DNA from: CAVTJL01 sp963752325
GTDB taxonomy: Bacteria; Pseudomonadota; Alphaproteobacteria; Geminicoccales; Geminicoccaceae
Direction of reading: 5' to 3'
Assembly (NCBI GenBank): GCA_963752325.1
Contig: CAVVXU010000020.1
Span: 62,001 to 126,000, forward strand
DNA length: 64,000 bases
In this document: one piece after another, positions 8,859 through 17,844 of the stretch
Position numbering within the stretch: the first letter of the stretch is position 1
Layout of the letters: each line of letters begins with the position of its first letter
Program-made: the position numbers and the translations under genes
Notes under the pieces: generated by a model
The model's input: only the letters and a program-made list of their open reading frames with translations
Databases searched by the model: none
What the model was told of the DNA's origin: nothing

Positions 8859-10000
8859 TCACACGCCCGACCGACCTCGGCGGAAGCGGTCGATGGTGAA
8901 TGGGCGCAGCATCGGATCGAGCTCGCCGGTCAGGAGGAGATGGCTGACGAGGCTCGCCGTGGCGGGCGTCATCAGGATGCCGTTGTGGCTGTGGCCCGTC
9001 GCGAGCACGAGGCCATCGACGCCCGAGGGGCCGAGGATCGGCGCATGGTCGGGCGAGCCGGGGCGGAAGCCGACCCAGGTCTCTTCGATCTCGAGATCGG
9101 CCGAGGCGGGAAGGGCGGTCCTGGCCGTCGCCAGAAGCGACAAAAGACCGCCGGCCGTCTGGCGCGGATCGAAGCCCCGCTCCTCGCGTGGTGGCGCCGA
9201 CGACGAGGCGGCCGTCCCCGCGCGGCACGAGATAGCCGCCGCCGGCCCATAGCACGTGGCGCAGCAGCGGTGCCTGGGGGTCCATCCGCAGCGCCAGCAT
9301 CTGCCCCTTCACCGGACGCACCGGCGGCCGCGGCACCGGCTGGCAGCCCCCGAATCCCTCCCGACCAGGCGCCGGCGGCCAGCACGACCGTTCCGGCCGT
9401 CCGGAAGCCTTTCTCCGTCTCTACGCCCGTAGACGCGCCCGACGCTCGACGACCAGCCGGCGCACCGCCGCCTCCTCCTCGAGCACGCCGCCGGCGCGGG
9501 TGAGCGCCGGTCGCCAGCGCCTCGGCGACGGCCCGGTTGTCGACCTGATGGTCGAGGGCGCTGAGAAGGCCGCCCGGCGCCCCGTCCGGGAAGATGCGGC
9601 TCGCGCTCACGCAGCGCCGCAGGGTCGAGCCAGAGAGAACGCCTCGTCACGGCCCGCCCGCGCCAGTCGGCGCAGCTGCCCCGCCTCGGCCTCGTCGTGG
9701 GCCAGGACGATGGTGCCCTCGCGTCCGGTAGCCGACCCTGGTGTCCGCCGCCGCCTCGAGCTCGGCGGCGAAATCGGGCCAGAGGTCCTGACTCAGTCTC
9801 TGGAAGCGTGAGAGGAAATCGCTCGCCCCCTGCAGCCGGGCCGCGAGGATGCCGGCTGCCGCCCAGACGGCGCCCCGCCCCGCCTTGCCGGCATCGAGGA
9901 CGGTCACCCGACGGCCGGCGGCGGCGAGCCGCCAGCCGATCGAGAGGCCCATCGCCCCGCCGCCGACGATGAGGATCGGGTCGCGTGCTGACCGCTCCAT
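8859..10000 (-). CDS. thiO: Glycine oxidase ThiO-like FAD-dependent amino acid oxidase, frameshifted
   Basis: The N-terminus is MERSARDPILIVGGGAMGLS, a dinucleotide-binding GxGxxG motif of the DAO/ThiO family, followed by AGRGAVWAAAGILAA. The C-terminus, in another frame, reads ETWVGFRPGSPDHAPILG and ATGHSHNGILMTPATA, the conserved end of ThiO. Between them the reading passes through all three minus frames, so at least four indels are present. By family it would oxidise glycine or a similar amine to glyoxylate (or glycine imine for thiazole synthesis). No thiazole genes are near. It is antisense and sits between glcD and glcE. Confidence 0.75.
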
Positions 10001-10055
10001 GCTATCTCCCCATCGCGCTGGCCGGTCCGGCCTCGGGCCGCTAGCTTAGGCAGTC

Positions 10056-11303
10056 ATGTCGGTAGCGTCAGGGGAGGTCACGATCGTCATGCCGTCCTAT
10101 CGCCCGGCCAGCCTGAAGGAGCTCGAGCAGCTGGTGGGCTGGGCAGCGGGCGAGGAGCGGCTGCTCCGGGTCGAGGGTGCCGGGACCAAGACCGCTTTCG
10201 GCCGCCCGGTGGACGCGCTCGACGTCCTCTCGACCTCGGGCCTCGCCGGGATCGACATGTACGAGCCCGAGGAGCTCGTGATGTCGGCCGGTGCCGGAAC
10301 GCCACTCAGCGAGGTCGAGGCGGCGCTGGCGGAGCGGCGGCAGGAGCTGGCCTTCGAGCCCGCAGACTATGGCGCGATCCTGGGGGGCGACGCGGACCGG
10401 CAGACCATCGGCGGCGTGATCGCCTGCAACCTCGCCGGGCCGCGGCGCCTCAAGGCAGGCGCCGCGCGCGATCATCTGCTGGGCGTGCAGTGCGTCACCG
10501 GTCAGGGCCAAGCCATCAAGACCGGTGGGCGGGTGGTCAAGAACGTCACAGGCTACGACCTCTGCAAGCTCCTGACCGGCTCGTTCGGCACGCTGGCCGT
10601 CCTTAGTCATGTCACCTTCAAGGTCATGCCGGTCGGCGAGGAGACGGCCACCCTCCTGCTTGCCGGCGAGAGCAGAGGCGCCTTACTGAAGCTGCTCAGG
10701 ATCGCGATGGGCACGCCGCACGAGGTCTCGGGCGCGGCCGTGCTGCCGGCACCGATCGCCGCGCGCTCGGTCGTGGCCGCTGTCGCCGGCACCGGCCGGG
10801 CGCTTGCCTGCCTCAGGCTCGAGGGAGCGGCGCCCTCTGTCGCCTACCGCCTGCAGACCCTGCGCGACACGCTGATCCAGCCGGGGATCGAGGCGCTGGC
10901 GCTGGACGACCCGGGCTCGCGGCTCCTTTGGAAGGAGATACGCGACGGTCGCCTGCTGGATGCCGGGCGGCCGATCCTCTGGCGCCTCTCCTGCGCGCCG
11001 ACGGGGGCTGATGCCGTAGCCGAGGCGGTGGCGCCGCTGGCGCCGGAGCTCCTTTTCGATTGGGCCGGTGGGCTCGTCTGGATCGCGCTCAACGACGCGC
11101 CCGACGCCGGCGCTGCAACGGTGCGTGCCGCTCTGGGCGGCAAGGGTCACGCCACGCTGGTGCGGGCGCCGGAGGCAACACGACGCGAGGTGCCGGTGTT
11201 CGAGCCACAGCCACCGCCGCTTGCGGCGCTCGGTAGGCGTGTCAAGGCGAGCTTCGACCCCAAGGGCATCTTGAGCCCGGGTCGCCTCTATCCGGAACCG
11301 TGA
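10056..11303 (+). CDS. glcE: Glycolate oxidase FAD-binding subunit GlcE
   Basis: A 415-residue protein of the FAD-binding PCMH family: LRVEGAGTKTAFGRP, an FAD-binding stretch GGVIACNLAGPRRLKAGAARD, then IKTGGRVVKNVTGYDLCKLL, which is diagnostic of GlcE, and the C-terminal VKASFDPKGILSPGRLYP. It forms glycolate oxidase with GlcD and GlcF. The first ATG (10056) has a poor binding site, and a GGGGAGG sequence lies at 10070-10076, so the ATG at 10090 is a possible alternative start. The stop is followed after 3 bp by glcF. No frameshifts. Confidence 0.9.
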   Translation: MSVASGEVTIVMPSYRPASLKELEQLVGWAAGEERLLRVEGAGTKTAFGRPVDALDVLSTSGLAGIDMYEPEELVMSAGAGTPLSEVEAALAERRQELAFEPADYGAILGGDADRQTIGGVIACNLAGPRRLKAGAARDHLLGVQCVTGQGQAIKTGGRVVKNVTGYDLCKLLTGSFGTLAVLSHVTFKVMPVGEETATLLLAGESRGALLKLLRIAMGTPHEVSGAAVLPAPIAARSVVAAVAGTGRALACLRLEGAAPSVAYRLQTLRDTLIQPGIEALALDDPGSRLLWKEIRDGRLLDAGRPILWRLSCAPTGADAVAEAVAPLAPELLFDWAGGLVWIALNDAPDAGAATVRAALGGKGHATLVRAPEATRREVPVFEPQPPPLAALGRRVKASFDPKGILSPGRLYPEP

Positions 11304-11306
11304 TCG

Positions 11307-12641
11307 ATGCAGACGACCTTCACAACTGAGCAGCTCCGCGATCCGGACGTTCGGGAGTCGGAGACGATCCTCCGCAAGTGCGTCCATTGCGGCTTTTGCA
11401 CCGCGACCTGCCCGACCTTCGTGCTGCTGGGCGACGAGCTCGACAGCCCGAGAGGGCGGATCTACCTCATCAAGGACATGCTCGAGAACGACCGCCCGGC
11501 GACGGAGCGGGTGGTGAAGCATGTCGACCGCTGTCTCTCCTGCCTCTCCTGCATGACGACCTGCCCTTCGGGCGTGAACTACATGCATCTGGTCGATCAC
11601 GCCCGAAAGCATATCGAGACGACCTACAAGCGGCCGGCAGCGGACAGATGGCTCCGCTCGATGCTGGCGGCGGTGCTGCCGAACCCGTGGCTCTTCCGGC
11701 CTGCCCTGATCGGCGCCTGGCTCGCCCGGCCGCTGGCCTCCCTCCTGCCCGGACCGCTGGGCGCGATGATGCGGCTTGTGCCCCGGCAGCTCCCCTCACC
11801 GTCGTCCGTCGACCGGCCACAGATCTTTCTCGCGGCCGGCCAACGCCGCGCCCGGGTGGCGCTGCTCTCCGGCTGCGCCCAGCAGGTGCTAGCCCCCCAG
11901 ATCAATGAGGCGACCATCCGCCTCCTCACCCGTCACGGCGTCGAGGTGGTCGTGGCGCCCGGCGCCGGCTGCTGCGGCGCCCTCACCCATCACATGGGCA
12001 AGGAGGGGCCTGCGCTCCGCGCGGCCAAGGCCAACATCGACGCCTGGACCCGCGAGATCGAGCGTGGCGGGCTCGATGCCGTGGTCATCAACGCCTCGGG
12101 CTGCGGCACGACCGTCAAGGACTACGGGTTCATGCTGCGGGAGGACGAGGCCTACGCGGCCAAGGCCGCGAGGATCGCCGGGCTCACGAAGGACATCACC
12201 GAGCTGATGGACGAGCTGGGCCTGATGCCGGCAGTACGCGACGTCGATCTCACTGTCGCCTACCACTCGGCCTGCTCGATGCAGCATGGCCAACGCATCA
12301 CGGCCCAGCCCAAGCGGCTGCTGACCGCCGCGGGCTTCACGGTCAAGGACGTCCCCGAAGGGCACCTCTGCTGCGGCTCGGCCGGAACCTACAATCTCCT
12401 CCAGCCTGCGATCGCCACACGGCTGCGCGACCGCAAGGTGCAGAACATCGAACACACCCGGCCCGACCTCGTCGCTACCGGCAACATAGGCTGCATCACC
12501 CAGATCGGGGGCGGCACCGCCCTGCCGGTGCTGCACACGGTGGAGCTGCTCGACTGGGCGACGGGCGGGCCCGAGCCCCGAGCGCTCGAGGCCGCGCGCT
12601 CAGGCCGGGCCCGAGCGCCCGTGCCGGCCGAGGCCGGGTAG
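11307..12641 (+). CDS. glcF: Glycolate oxidase iron-sulfur subunit GlcF
   Basis: A 444-residue protein with two N-terminal 4Fe-4S motifs, CVHCGFCTATCPT (about 25-37) and CLSCLSCMTTCPSGV (about 75-90), and two CCG-type cysteine domains seen as GCCGALTHHMG and HLCCGSAGTYNL. This is the electron-transfer subunit that passes electrons from the flavin subunits toward the quinone pool. It is cotranscribed with glcE. Its last 42 bp overlap the 3' end of the convergent cytochrome b561 gene. Confidence 0.92.
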   Translation: MQTTFTTEQLRDPDVRESETILRKCVHCGFCTATCPTFVLLGDELDSPRGRIYLIKDMLENDRPATERVVKHVDRCLSCLSCMTTCPSGVNYMHLVDHARKHIETTYKRPAADRWLRSMLAAVLPNPWLFRPALIGAWLARPLASLLPGPLGAMMRLVPRQLPSPSSVDRPQIFLAAGQRRARVALLSGCAQQVLAPQINEATIRLLTRHGVEVVVAPGAGCCGALTHHMGKEGPALRAAKANIDAWTREIERGGLDAVVINASGCGTTVKDYGFMLREDEAYAAKAARIAGLTKDITELMDELGLMPAVRDVDLTVAYHSACSMQHGQRITAQPKRLLTAAGFTVKDVPEGHLCCGSAGTYNLLQPAIATRLRDRKVQNIEHTRPDLVATGNIGCITQIGGGTALPVLHTVELLDWATGGPEPRALEAARSGRARAPVPAEAG

Positions 12642-13175
12642 CATCCGCCGGAGCACGTCGTCGCCCTCGAGCTGATGCTTCAGCGCCGCCACGATGTGGA
12701 GGATGAGCAGGATCGCAAGGAGGTTGGTCAGCAACTCGTGCAGGCCCGAGAAGAAGCTCGCAGCAGCGGGGCTCGGAGCGAGAAGCGCCGGCAGCGGCCA
12801 ACGGTCGAGAAGCATGATCGGCGGCATGTCCGGCGCCGTCTGGACCCTGATGAAGCCGGTGACCGGCAGCACCAGGAGCAGGAGATAGAGCATGGCGTGA
12901 CTGGTGCGCGCCAGCACGCGTTCCGGCCGCAGCAGGGAGGCTGGGAGCCGCGGCGTCGGGTTCGTCAGCCGCCAGGCCAGCCGGATCAGCGCGAGGACGA
13001 AGATCGTGAGCCCGATCGTCTCGTGAAACGCATAGAGCCGCGCCCGCGACGGGCTCGGGTGAAGGCCGATCATGTACGTGCCGAGCAGCCACAGGCCGAT
13101 GACGAGCGCCGCCATGAGCCAATGCAGCCCCTGCGCCGGGAAGCCCCAGGCATCGTCCGAGTTGCGAAGGCGCAT
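12600..13175 (-). CDS. Cytochrome b561-family membrane protein
   Basis: A 191-residue protein from the ATG at 13175 (binding site AGAGGTAGG). It has four hydrophobic helices (about 15-37, 48-68, 88-108, 140-160) and conserved heme-ligand histidines in GLHWLMAALVIGLWL, FHETIGLTIFVLALIRL and ELLTNLLAILLILHIVAALKH. By family it is a di-heme b-type cytochrome that transfers electrons between quinol and other carriers. It is convergent with, and overlaps by 42 bp, the end of glcF. An in-frame extension to 13643 exists, but it has no conserved sequence and I left it out. Confidence 0.85.
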   Translation of the reverse strand: MRLRNSDDAWGFPAQGLHWLMAALVIGLWLLGTYMIGLHPSPSRARLYAFHETIGLTIFVLALIRLAWRLTNPTPRLPASLLRPERVLARTSHAMLYLLLLVLPVTGFIRVQTAPDMPPIMLLDRWPLPALLAPSPAAASFFSGLHELLTNLLAILLILHIVAALKHQLEGDDVLRRMLPGLGRHGRSGPA

Positions 13176-13856
13176 CCTACCTCTGCCGTCGGGCAGCCAG
13201 CGCCGCGAGGTCGCGTGGCCCCATGGCGCCCTCCTCGCGCTGAGCGAGGCATCTCTACGATCACCTCGAAGGATATGAGGCAAGGGGCCCAGCGCGCGAT
13301 GCGGCGGGCGGCCGCGGAGGCGACCGCACCTCCGCCCAGCCACGAGGAACGGGCCTTTGAGCCCGGGAGAGGCGGCAGCGTCCGAACGATCATCTCGGCG
13401 GTTGCCTTCGAGACCGCCCCCATGCCCCCAGCGGATCAAGGCCAATTGTCTGCCTCGAGATACGTGCGCTCGGGGCCCGCGGCCGCAATGATTTCCCAGA
13501 GGCCCAGATCGCGACAGTGCTGCGCCTGCCAGCATGCCAGTGCCTTGTGGTCCCGGTTGCCTGTCACGAGCCGAAGCGTCAGCTCGCCAAGGCGCGCTAT
13601 CGCCGCCAGAACGACGATCAGAGCACCGACGCTGGCCAGCCAAAGACCCTCTCGCGGGGTTAGCGCTCGCCCTCCCTGCAACCTACCCAGTCACTTGCCG
13701 CGGCGCCCGCGGACACGCTGGAGCACAACGCGACGTTGCGCCGGCTTAGTGACCTTGACGGACCCTTGGTCGGATGAGACCGTTAGCACCTAGATTGTAG
13801 TGGGTGTGTTGAGCACGTTCGATCCGATTGTTGAACATGACGGGCGGTGAGCGACT
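13176..13856. other. Gene-poor interval with one possible small ORF
   Basis: About 680 bp between the cytochrome b561 start and the glycosyltransferase start. Apart from the possible 81-residue ORF at 13436-13681, I see no gene, RNA structure or clear promoter. The sequence near 13780-13830 is less GC-rich than its surroundings (TAGATTGTAGTGGGTG) and is the likely place for the glycosyltransferase promoter, but no consensus stands out. Confidence 0.4.
13436..13681 (-). CDS. Possible small membrane protein, unrecognised
   Basis: An open frame of 81 codons with a TTG start and one hydrophobic helix (WLASVGALIVVLAAIARLG), followed by a Cys- and Trp-containing tail (ALACWQAQHCRDLGLWE). There is no clear ribosome binding site and no family I recognise. 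It could be a real single-pass protein or a chance ORF in GC-rich DNA. Confidence 0.3.
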   Translation of the reverse strand: MQGGRALTPREGLWLASVGALIVVLAAIARLGELTLRLVTGNRDHKALACWQAQHCRDLGLWEIIAAAGPERTYLEADNWP

Positions 13857-15200
13857 ATGAGAGTCGCCCTGATCAACTATCCTGGCCAGCCATTGCGCTG
13901 CGGGCCAGGGCAGCACGGCTCGGCCGCCATTATTCATTGGCAGCTGGCGAAGCGACTGAGCGCTCTCCATGACGTGACGGTATATGCGCCGGGCGAGCCA
14001 GGTCAGCCTACCGAGGAGCAGGACCAAGGATTTCTCATTCGTCGCATCCCCGGCACTTGGCCGCGGTTCCACAAGGCGGTCGGCTTGGTCCACGCCCTAA
14101 CACCCGGGGCGCCCCCATACCTGATGTCGCCGCTCTTCGGCCGCGAGTATGTCGCGGCCATGCTCGCCCAGCTCCGCGCCGACCGGCCCGATGTCGTTCA
14201 TCTGCCCGCCCTGGCGCAGTACGGCCGGCTCCTGCGGGCGACCCTTCCCGAAGCCAGGATCGTTCTTCATGTTCACGACATCGCGTTCCTCGTCCTCCCG
14301 CAAAGCTGGGAGCGGCGGCTAGCCGACTTCGATTCGATCGTCACGGTGGCAGAGCACGTCACGTGTGCGATGCGCGAGCGCTTTCCCGCTCTGGCAGGGC
14401 GGATCGAGACGATCGGCAACGGCGTCGACCTCGACCTCTTCAGGCCTCGTCCGGAGCGGCCGGCGGAGGGCGCCGGCGAACGGATCGTCTATGTCGGCCG
14501 CCGCTCGCCGGAAAAAGGCGTCCATGTCCTGATCAAGGCCTTCGACCAGCTGGCGCGGCGTCGGCCGGAGGTCTCCCTGTCGCTCGTCGGCGCCGGCGGC
14601 CTGTTGCCGTTCGACTGGGTGCGGATCTTCATGAACGACGAGCCGATGGCGCCGATCGCCGCATTCTACGGCCACGGGCCAATCGACCGCCTGCGACGCC
14701 AGCTTCTCGGCGGTCGCGGGGGGTTCGATCGCGAGCTCCTGACGCGCCTCTCGGCCGACGCCGCGACGCGCGTGCGCTTCGAGAGCGAGATCCTCCACGA
14801 GCAGCTGGTGGGGATCTACAACGAAGCCACCATCGCGGTCATGCCCTCGCTCTGCCGCGAGGGTTTCGGCCTCCCGGTGGCGGAAGCTATGGCCTGTGGC
14901 CTGCCGGTAGTCGTCTCGAGGAGCGGCGCTCTGCCGGATCTGGTCGAGGCCGGACGGACGGGGCTCGTGGTCGAGCGCGGCGATGCAGACAGCCTCGCCC
15001 GCGCAATCGAGACACTTCTCGATGATCCCGAGTGGCGAGTGGCGATGGGCCGGGCGGCGCGCGAGCGGGCCGAGGCGCTCTTCGGCTGGGACGACGTGGT
15101 GCGGCGCCTCGACGCCGTCTATCGGGGTGTGCCCCTGGCGAACGCGGCTGCCGAAGCGGCTCAAAGCTCACCGCACGGTCTGGGGCGAGCCCCCGCCTGA
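13857..15200 (+). CDS. GT-B glycosyltransferase, family 4 type
   Basis: A 447-residue protein. The C-terminal half has the GT4 donor-binding signatures GRRSPEKGVHVLIKAFDQL and EGFGLPVAEAMACGLPVVVS, with the E-x7-E catalytic/donor motif. The N-terminal half has a GGxxxxxxxLxxxL-like acceptor domain opening (QHGSAAIIHWQLAKRLSAL). It would transfer a sugar from a nucleotide sugar to a surface glycan or lipid. The substrate is unknown. A GGTGAG site lies 6 nt before the ATG. It stands alone upstream of the bd oxidase operon. Confidence 0.85.
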   Translation: MRVALINYPGQPLRCGPGQHGSAAIIHWQLAKRLSALHDVTVYAPGEPGQPTEEQDQGFLIRRIPGTWPRFHKAVGLVHALTPGAPPYLMSPLFGREYVAAMLAQLRADRPDVVHLPALAQYGRLLRATLPEARIVLHVHDIAFLVLPQSWERRLADFDSIVTVAEHVTCAMRERFPALAGRIETIGNGVDLDLFRPRPERPAEGAGERIVYVGRRSPEKGVHVLIKAFDQLARRRPEVSLSLVGAGGLLPFDWVRIFMNDEPMAPIAAFYGHGPIDRLRRQLLGGRGGFDRELLTRLSADAATRVRFESEILHEQLVGIYNEATIAVMPSLCREGFGLPVAEAMACGLPVVVSRSGALPDLVEAGRTGLVVERGDADSLARAIETLLDDPEWRVAMGRAARERAEALFGWDDVVRRLDAVYRGVPLANAAAEAAQSSPHGLGRAPA

Positions 15201-15259
15201 CCGGTACGATCGGTGCGACCGATGGCCCCAAAAGATGGACGGGCGGTTCAGATCGTGCA

Positions 15260-15276
15260 TGTCTTCGGGCAAGACA
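15260..15276 (+). promoter_or_regulatory. Inverted repeat in the leader of the bd oxidase operon
   Basis: TGTCTT (15260-15265) and AAGACA (15271-15276) form a perfect 6-bp inverted repeat around CGGGC, 52 bp before the cydA start. A second small hairpin, CTGCC-TTGC-GGCAG, follows at 15303-15316, just ahead of the GAGGAG binding site. Either may be a regulator site or an mRNA structure. Neither matches FNR or ArcA consensus sites that I know. Confidence 0.35.
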
Positions 15277-15327
15277 GGGGCTCAAAGAGACGGCACGATT
15301 GACTGCCTTGCGGCAGAGGAGTGAGCC

Positions 15328-16716
15328 ATGCATTCGCTTGATCCTCTCATCCTGGCGCGGGTTCAGTTCGCCTTTACCGTCTCGTTCCACATTCTCTTTC
15401 CCGCTTTCACGATCGGGCTCGCGAGCTTCCTTGCGGTGCTGGAGGGGCGCTGGCTTTGGACGAAACGCGAGGAGTATCGCGAGCTCTATCGCTTCTGGAT
15501 TAAGATATTCGCCGTCTCTTTCGGCATGGGCGTCGTTTCGGGCGTCGTGATGAGCTACCAGTTCGGCTTGAACTGGAGCCGGTTTTCCGACGCTGGCGGC
15601 GCCATTCTCGGGCCGCTTTTGGCCTATGAGGTGCTGACCGCCTTCTTCCTCGAGGCGGGCTTCCTCGGCATCATGCTTTTCGGCTGGAACAAGGTCGGGC
15701 GCGGCCTGCACTTCTTCGCCACATGCATGGTGGCGGTTGGTACCCTGTTCTCGGCCTTCTGGATCCTGTCGGCCAACAGCTGGATGCAGACGCCTGCGGG
15801 CTACGCCATCGTCGACGGCCGCTTCGAGCCGGCCGACTGGCTCAAGATCATCTTCAACCCGTCCTTCCCCTATCGGCTCGTCCACATGTCGCTCGCCGCC
15901 TATCTGAGCACGGCGTTCGCGGTAGGCGGGGTCGCAGCCTGGCATCTGCTGCGCGGCCGCCGCGATCCTGCCGTCAGGCGGATGTTCTCGATGGCGATGT
16001 GGATGGCGGCGATCGTGGCGCCGATCCAGATCCTCGCCGGTGACCAGCACGGCCTGAACACACTCGAGCATCAGCCGGTCAAGGTCGCCGCGATGGAAGG
16101 CGACTTCGACACCAGGAAGGGCCAGCCGCTCGTCCTCTTCGGCATGCCCGACATGGAGGCCCAGACGACGAAGTGGGCCGTCGAGATCCCGAAGCTCGGC
16201 AGCCTCATCCTCACCCATTCGCTGGACGGCGAGGTCAAGGGGATGAAGGCGTTCCCGAAGCAAGACCAGCCTTACGCGCCGATCGTCTTCTGGAGCTTCC
16301 GGATCATGGTCGGGCTCGGCTGCCTGATGGCGCTCCTCGGCTTCGTCTCGCTCTGGCTGCGCTACAAGGGTGAGCTCTTCCACGCCCGGTGGTTCCACCG
16401 GAGCGCGCTTTGGATGGGTCCGGCCGGGTTCATCGCCATTCTGGCCGGCTGGGTCACGACCGAGGTCGGCAGGCAGCCCTGGGTGGTCTATGGCCTCGTG
16501 CGCACCGCCGACGCCACCAGCCCGGTCTTGGCACCGGACATCGGCTTCTCGCTTCTCCTGTTCGTGGTGACCTATCTCCTCGTCTTTGTGATGGGCCTCT
16601 ACTACATGCTTCGGCTCGTCAGCATCGGGCCAACATCCGAGTCGTGGATTCCGCCGGAGGGTGGCGGCAACCGGCCTCTTGCCGCCGTCGATGAGGCGAT
16701 CGAGGCAGCGGAGTAA
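15328..16716 (+). CDS. cydA: Cytochrome bd ubiquinol oxidase subunit I (cyanide-insensitive, CioA type)
   Basis: A 462-residue, multi-helix membrane protein. Heme ligands are expected at the His in RVQFAFTVSFHILFPAFTIG and the Met in GVVSGVVMSYQFGLNWSRF. The quinol-binding Q-loop (GQPLVLFGMPDMEAQ onward) is short, and the protein is about 60 residues shorter than E. coli CydA, which together indicate the CioA class. It oxidises quinol and reduces oxygen at the inner membrane without pumping protons. The ATG has a strong GAGGAG site. It is followed after 5 bp by cydB. Confidence 0.93.
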   Translation: MHSLDPLILARVQFAFTVSFHILFPAFTIGLASFLAVLEGRWLWTKREEYRELYRFWIKIFAVSFGMGVVSGVVMSYQFGLNWSRFSDAGGAILGPLLAYEVLTAFFLEAGFLGIMLFGWNKVGRGLHFFATCMVAVGTLFSAFWILSANSWMQTPAGYAIVDGRFEPADWLKIIFNPSFPYRLVHMSLAAYLSTAFAVGGVAAWHLLRGRRDPAVRRMFSMAMWMAAIVAPIQILAGDQHGLNTLEHQPVKVAAMEGDFDTRKGQPLVLFGMPDMEAQTTKWAVEIPKLGSLILTHSLDGEVKGMKAFPKQDQPYAPIVFWSFRIMVGLGCLMALLGFVSLWLRYKGELFHARWFHRSALWMGPAGFIAILAGWVTTEVGRQPWVVYGLVRTADATSPVLAPDIGFSLLLFVVTYLLVFVMGLYYMLRLVSIGPTSESWIPPEGGGNRPLAAVDEAIEAAE

Positions 16717-16721
16717 GTGCC

Positions 16722-17726
16722 ATGTACATCGACCTGCCGCTCGTCTGGGCCTGCATCATCGCCTTCGGTGTGTTCGTCTACGTCGTGCTCGACGGTTTCG
16801 ATCTGGGCATCGGCATCCTCTTCTCGTTCGCGCCCAGCGATGCCGACCGCGACAAGCTGATGAACTCGGTAGCGCCGGTCTGGGACGGCAACGAGACTTG
16901 GCTGGTCCTGGGCGGGGCAGCTCTTCTGGGCGCGTTCCCGATCGCCTACGCGGTGCTGCTCTCGGCCTTCTACCTGCCGCTCATCGTCATGCTGATCGCG
17001 CTGATCTTCCGCGGCGTGGCCTTCGAGTTCCGCTTCAAGGCGCGCACCAGCCGCTATGTCTGGGATCGCGCCTTCGCCTTCGGCTCGACGATTGCGACCT
17101 TCGCCCAGGGCGTGGTCCTGGGCACATTCGTTCAGGGCGTGCCGATGGACGGGCGCGACTTTGTCGGCGGCTCCTTCTTCTGGCTCTCGCCGTTCAGCAT
17201 TCTCACCGGTCTCGCCCTTGTGGTCGGCTATGCTCTGCTCGGCGCCGGCTGGCTCGCCATGAAGACCGAGGGATCGCTCCAGGCCTGGGCCTTCAGCCGC
17301 ATCCGACCATTGCTGATCGCCCTGCTCGTCGGCCTCGGCGCGGTCTCCTTGTGGACGCCGTTCCTCGACCACTCCATTCTCGAGCGCTGGTTCTCGCTAC
17401 CCAACATCCTCTACTTCTCGCCGGTGCCGATCCTCGTCCTCCTCTCGGCGCTGGGCGTGTGGCACGCAGTCGAGCTGCGGGCCGAGCGGGTGCCGTTCTT
17501 CCTCACGCTCTTGCTCTTCCTGCTCTCCTATATCGGGCTCGCGATCAGCCTTTGGCCGAACGTGATCCCGCCCTCCATCTCGATCTGGCAGGCCGCCTCG
17601 CCGGCGGCGAGCCAGAAGTTCATGCTGGTGGGCGTGGTGGTCATGATCCCGATCATCCTCGCCTACACGGGCTACAACTACTGGGTGTTTCGAGGGAAGG
17701 TCAGCGATGCCGGCCATTACCACTGA
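16722..17726 (+). CDS. cydB: Cytochrome bd ubiquinol oxidase subunit II (CioB type)
   Basis: A 334-residue polytopic membrane protein with the CydB signatures LVWACIIAFGVFVYVVLDG, GFDLGIGILF and PVWDGNETWLVLGGAALLGAFP. It forms the oxidase with subunit I. It starts 5 bp after cydA and its stop overlaps the start of the DUF2474 gene, so the three are one operon. Confidence 0.93.
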   Translation: MYIDLPLVWACIIAFGVFVYVVLDGFDLGIGILFSFAPSDADRDKLMNSVAPVWDGNETWLVLGGAALLGAFPIAYAVLLSAFYLPLIVMLIALIFRGVAFEFRFKARTSRYVWDRAFAFGSTIATFAQGVVLGTFVQGVPMDGRDFVGGSFFWLSPFSILTGLALVVGYALLGAGWLAMKTEGSLQAWAFSRIRPLLIALLVGLGAVSLWTPFLDHSILERWFSLPNILYFSPVPILVLLSALGVWHAVELRAERVPFFLTLLLFLLSYIGLAISLWPNVIPPSISIWQAASPAASQKFMLVGVVVMIPIILAYTGYNYWVFRGKVSDAGHYH

Positions 17727-17844
17727 CGGCGCCGGCGCCCGACGTGCACGGCGCCTTGCCTGGTTCGTCGGTCTCTATGTGGCAGGCGTGGTCGTGGTGA
17801 GCGGTATCGCCTGGCTCATTCGGCTGGCTATCGTCCCGAGCTGA
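17707..17844 (+). CDS. DUF2474-type small membrane subunit of the bd oxidase (CydX/CioX-like)
   Basis: A 45-residue ORF from the ATG at 17707 to the TGA at 17842, overlapping the end of cydB by 20 bp. It has a short basic N-terminus (ARRARRLAWFVGLYVAG) and one hydrophobic helix (VGLYVAGVVVVSGIAWLIRL). The position, size and topology match the DUF2474 proteins that accompany CioAB oxidases and are thought to stabilise them. Its last 17 bp overlap the convergent dehydrogenase gene. Confidence 0.8.
   Translation: MPAITTDGAGARRARRLAWFVGLYVAGVVVVSGIAWLIRLAIVPS

Noticed and set aside
14887..16398. A 503-codon minus-strand open frame opposite the glycosyltransferase and cydA
   Set aside because: Antisense shadow; the product is Arg/Pro/His rich without motifs, and the plus-strand genes are clear.
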